Below are positions 42,373 through 42,515 of a stretch of 42,515 nt of DNA, in pieces; within the stretch, counting starts at the first letter, position 1, and the number at the start of each line of letters is the position of its first letter. A program made the translations under genes and the position numbers. This stretch comes from CAVVYV01 sp963818205 (GTDB lineage: Bacteria > Actinomycetota > Thermoleophilia > Solirubrobacterales > 70-9): positions 1 through 42,515 of the forward strand of contig CAWFRG010000006.1 of the NCBI GenBank assembly GCA_963818205.1, written 5' to 3'. The notes under the pieces were generated by a model that was given only the letters and a program-made list of their open reading frames with translations, made no database searches and was not told where the DNA came from.

Positions 42373-42515
42373 GGCACCCTCTCCTTTCGGCGGGAAAATG
42401 ATCATCACCGCCGAGGCCCTCAGAACGGGACTGGGACGGAAGCGCTGCCCCCTGCAGATTATTCAATTGGACGCCGTGGGGTCGACCTATTCGGTGGCTC
42501 GGCTCGTTTACATCC
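42373..42515. other. Upstream region of the beta-helix gene
   Basis: Contains an AT-rich spot (GATTATTCAATT, 42457-42468), unusual here and a possible promoter of the minus-strand gene. No other feature seen up to the window edge. Confidence 0.35.

Overview
The window is GC-rich, densely coded actinobacterial DNA. The best guess is a soil member of the Thermoleophilia (Solirubrobacterales type). This rests on the codon and GC character, the expanded SnoaL/NTF2-like family that starts MSEENVE and ends EAAGLRE, the DUF7144 and amphi-Trp proteins, and a MalT-type LuxR regulator. No complete tRNA, no rRNA, no CRISPR array and no intact integrase or transposase were seen.

Layout. (1) 1-12.2 kb is a catabolic and transport block, mostly on the minus strand: an aryl-CoA ligase running off the left edge, an acetone-carboxylase-gamma-like protein, hydantoinase B, a creatininase-family amidohydrolase, a fused salicylyl-CoA 5-hydroxylase-type flavoenzyme, an LLM flavin oxidoreductase, and a CUT2-type ABC importer (ATPase, binding protein, decayed permease) wrapped around a plus-strand amidohydrolase. 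Several of these genes carry frameshifts. (2) 12.4-13.7 kb holds the wrecks of a PaaI-type thioesterase and a PaaX-type regulator. (3) From 14.2 kb to 40.6 kb the DNA is cut into blocks by six copies, all in the same direction, of a 41-bp sequence that is the 3' part of a tRNA-Met(CAT) gene from U33 to A73. This is the classical target core of tyrosine integrases. The blocks are: 14.3-18.1 kb (chimeric ligase/CorA pseudogene, YbhN-like and YihY-like membrane proteins); 18.1-32.1 kb (a mostly intact stress/envelope set with GH15, DUF2252, DUF7144, coiled-coil protein, LuxR, CorA, lipid kinase, two amphi-Trp proteins, AI-2E-type transporter, HdeD-like protein, Hsp20); 32.2-35.3 kb (five head-to-tail SnoaL-like genes and an RTX-like wreck); 35.3-38.4 kb (DUF899, TetR with twin operators, alpha/beta hydrolase); 38.4-40.5 kb (hendecad coiled-coil membrane protein, three more SnoaL-like genes). 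(4) 40.8-42.4 kb is a secreted parallel beta-helix protein.

How it fits together. The left block looks like uptake and CoA-dependent oxidation of an aromatic or N-containing compound, now decaying. The right two thirds look like a landing strip at a tRNA-Met locus where elements have stacked, lost their integrases and left cargo. The left flanks of the tRNA cores fall into two families, each with its own short tandem repeat at a fixed distance from the core, so at least two integrase types appear to have used the same target. The SnoaL-like genes are joined by an invariant stop-GCG-start junction, and the heads of their arrays carry a conserved -10 element nine bases before the start codon. 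Frameshifts cluster in some blocks and are nearly absent from others. Real decay is the simplest reading, but indel errors in the assembly cannot be excluded from sequence alone.
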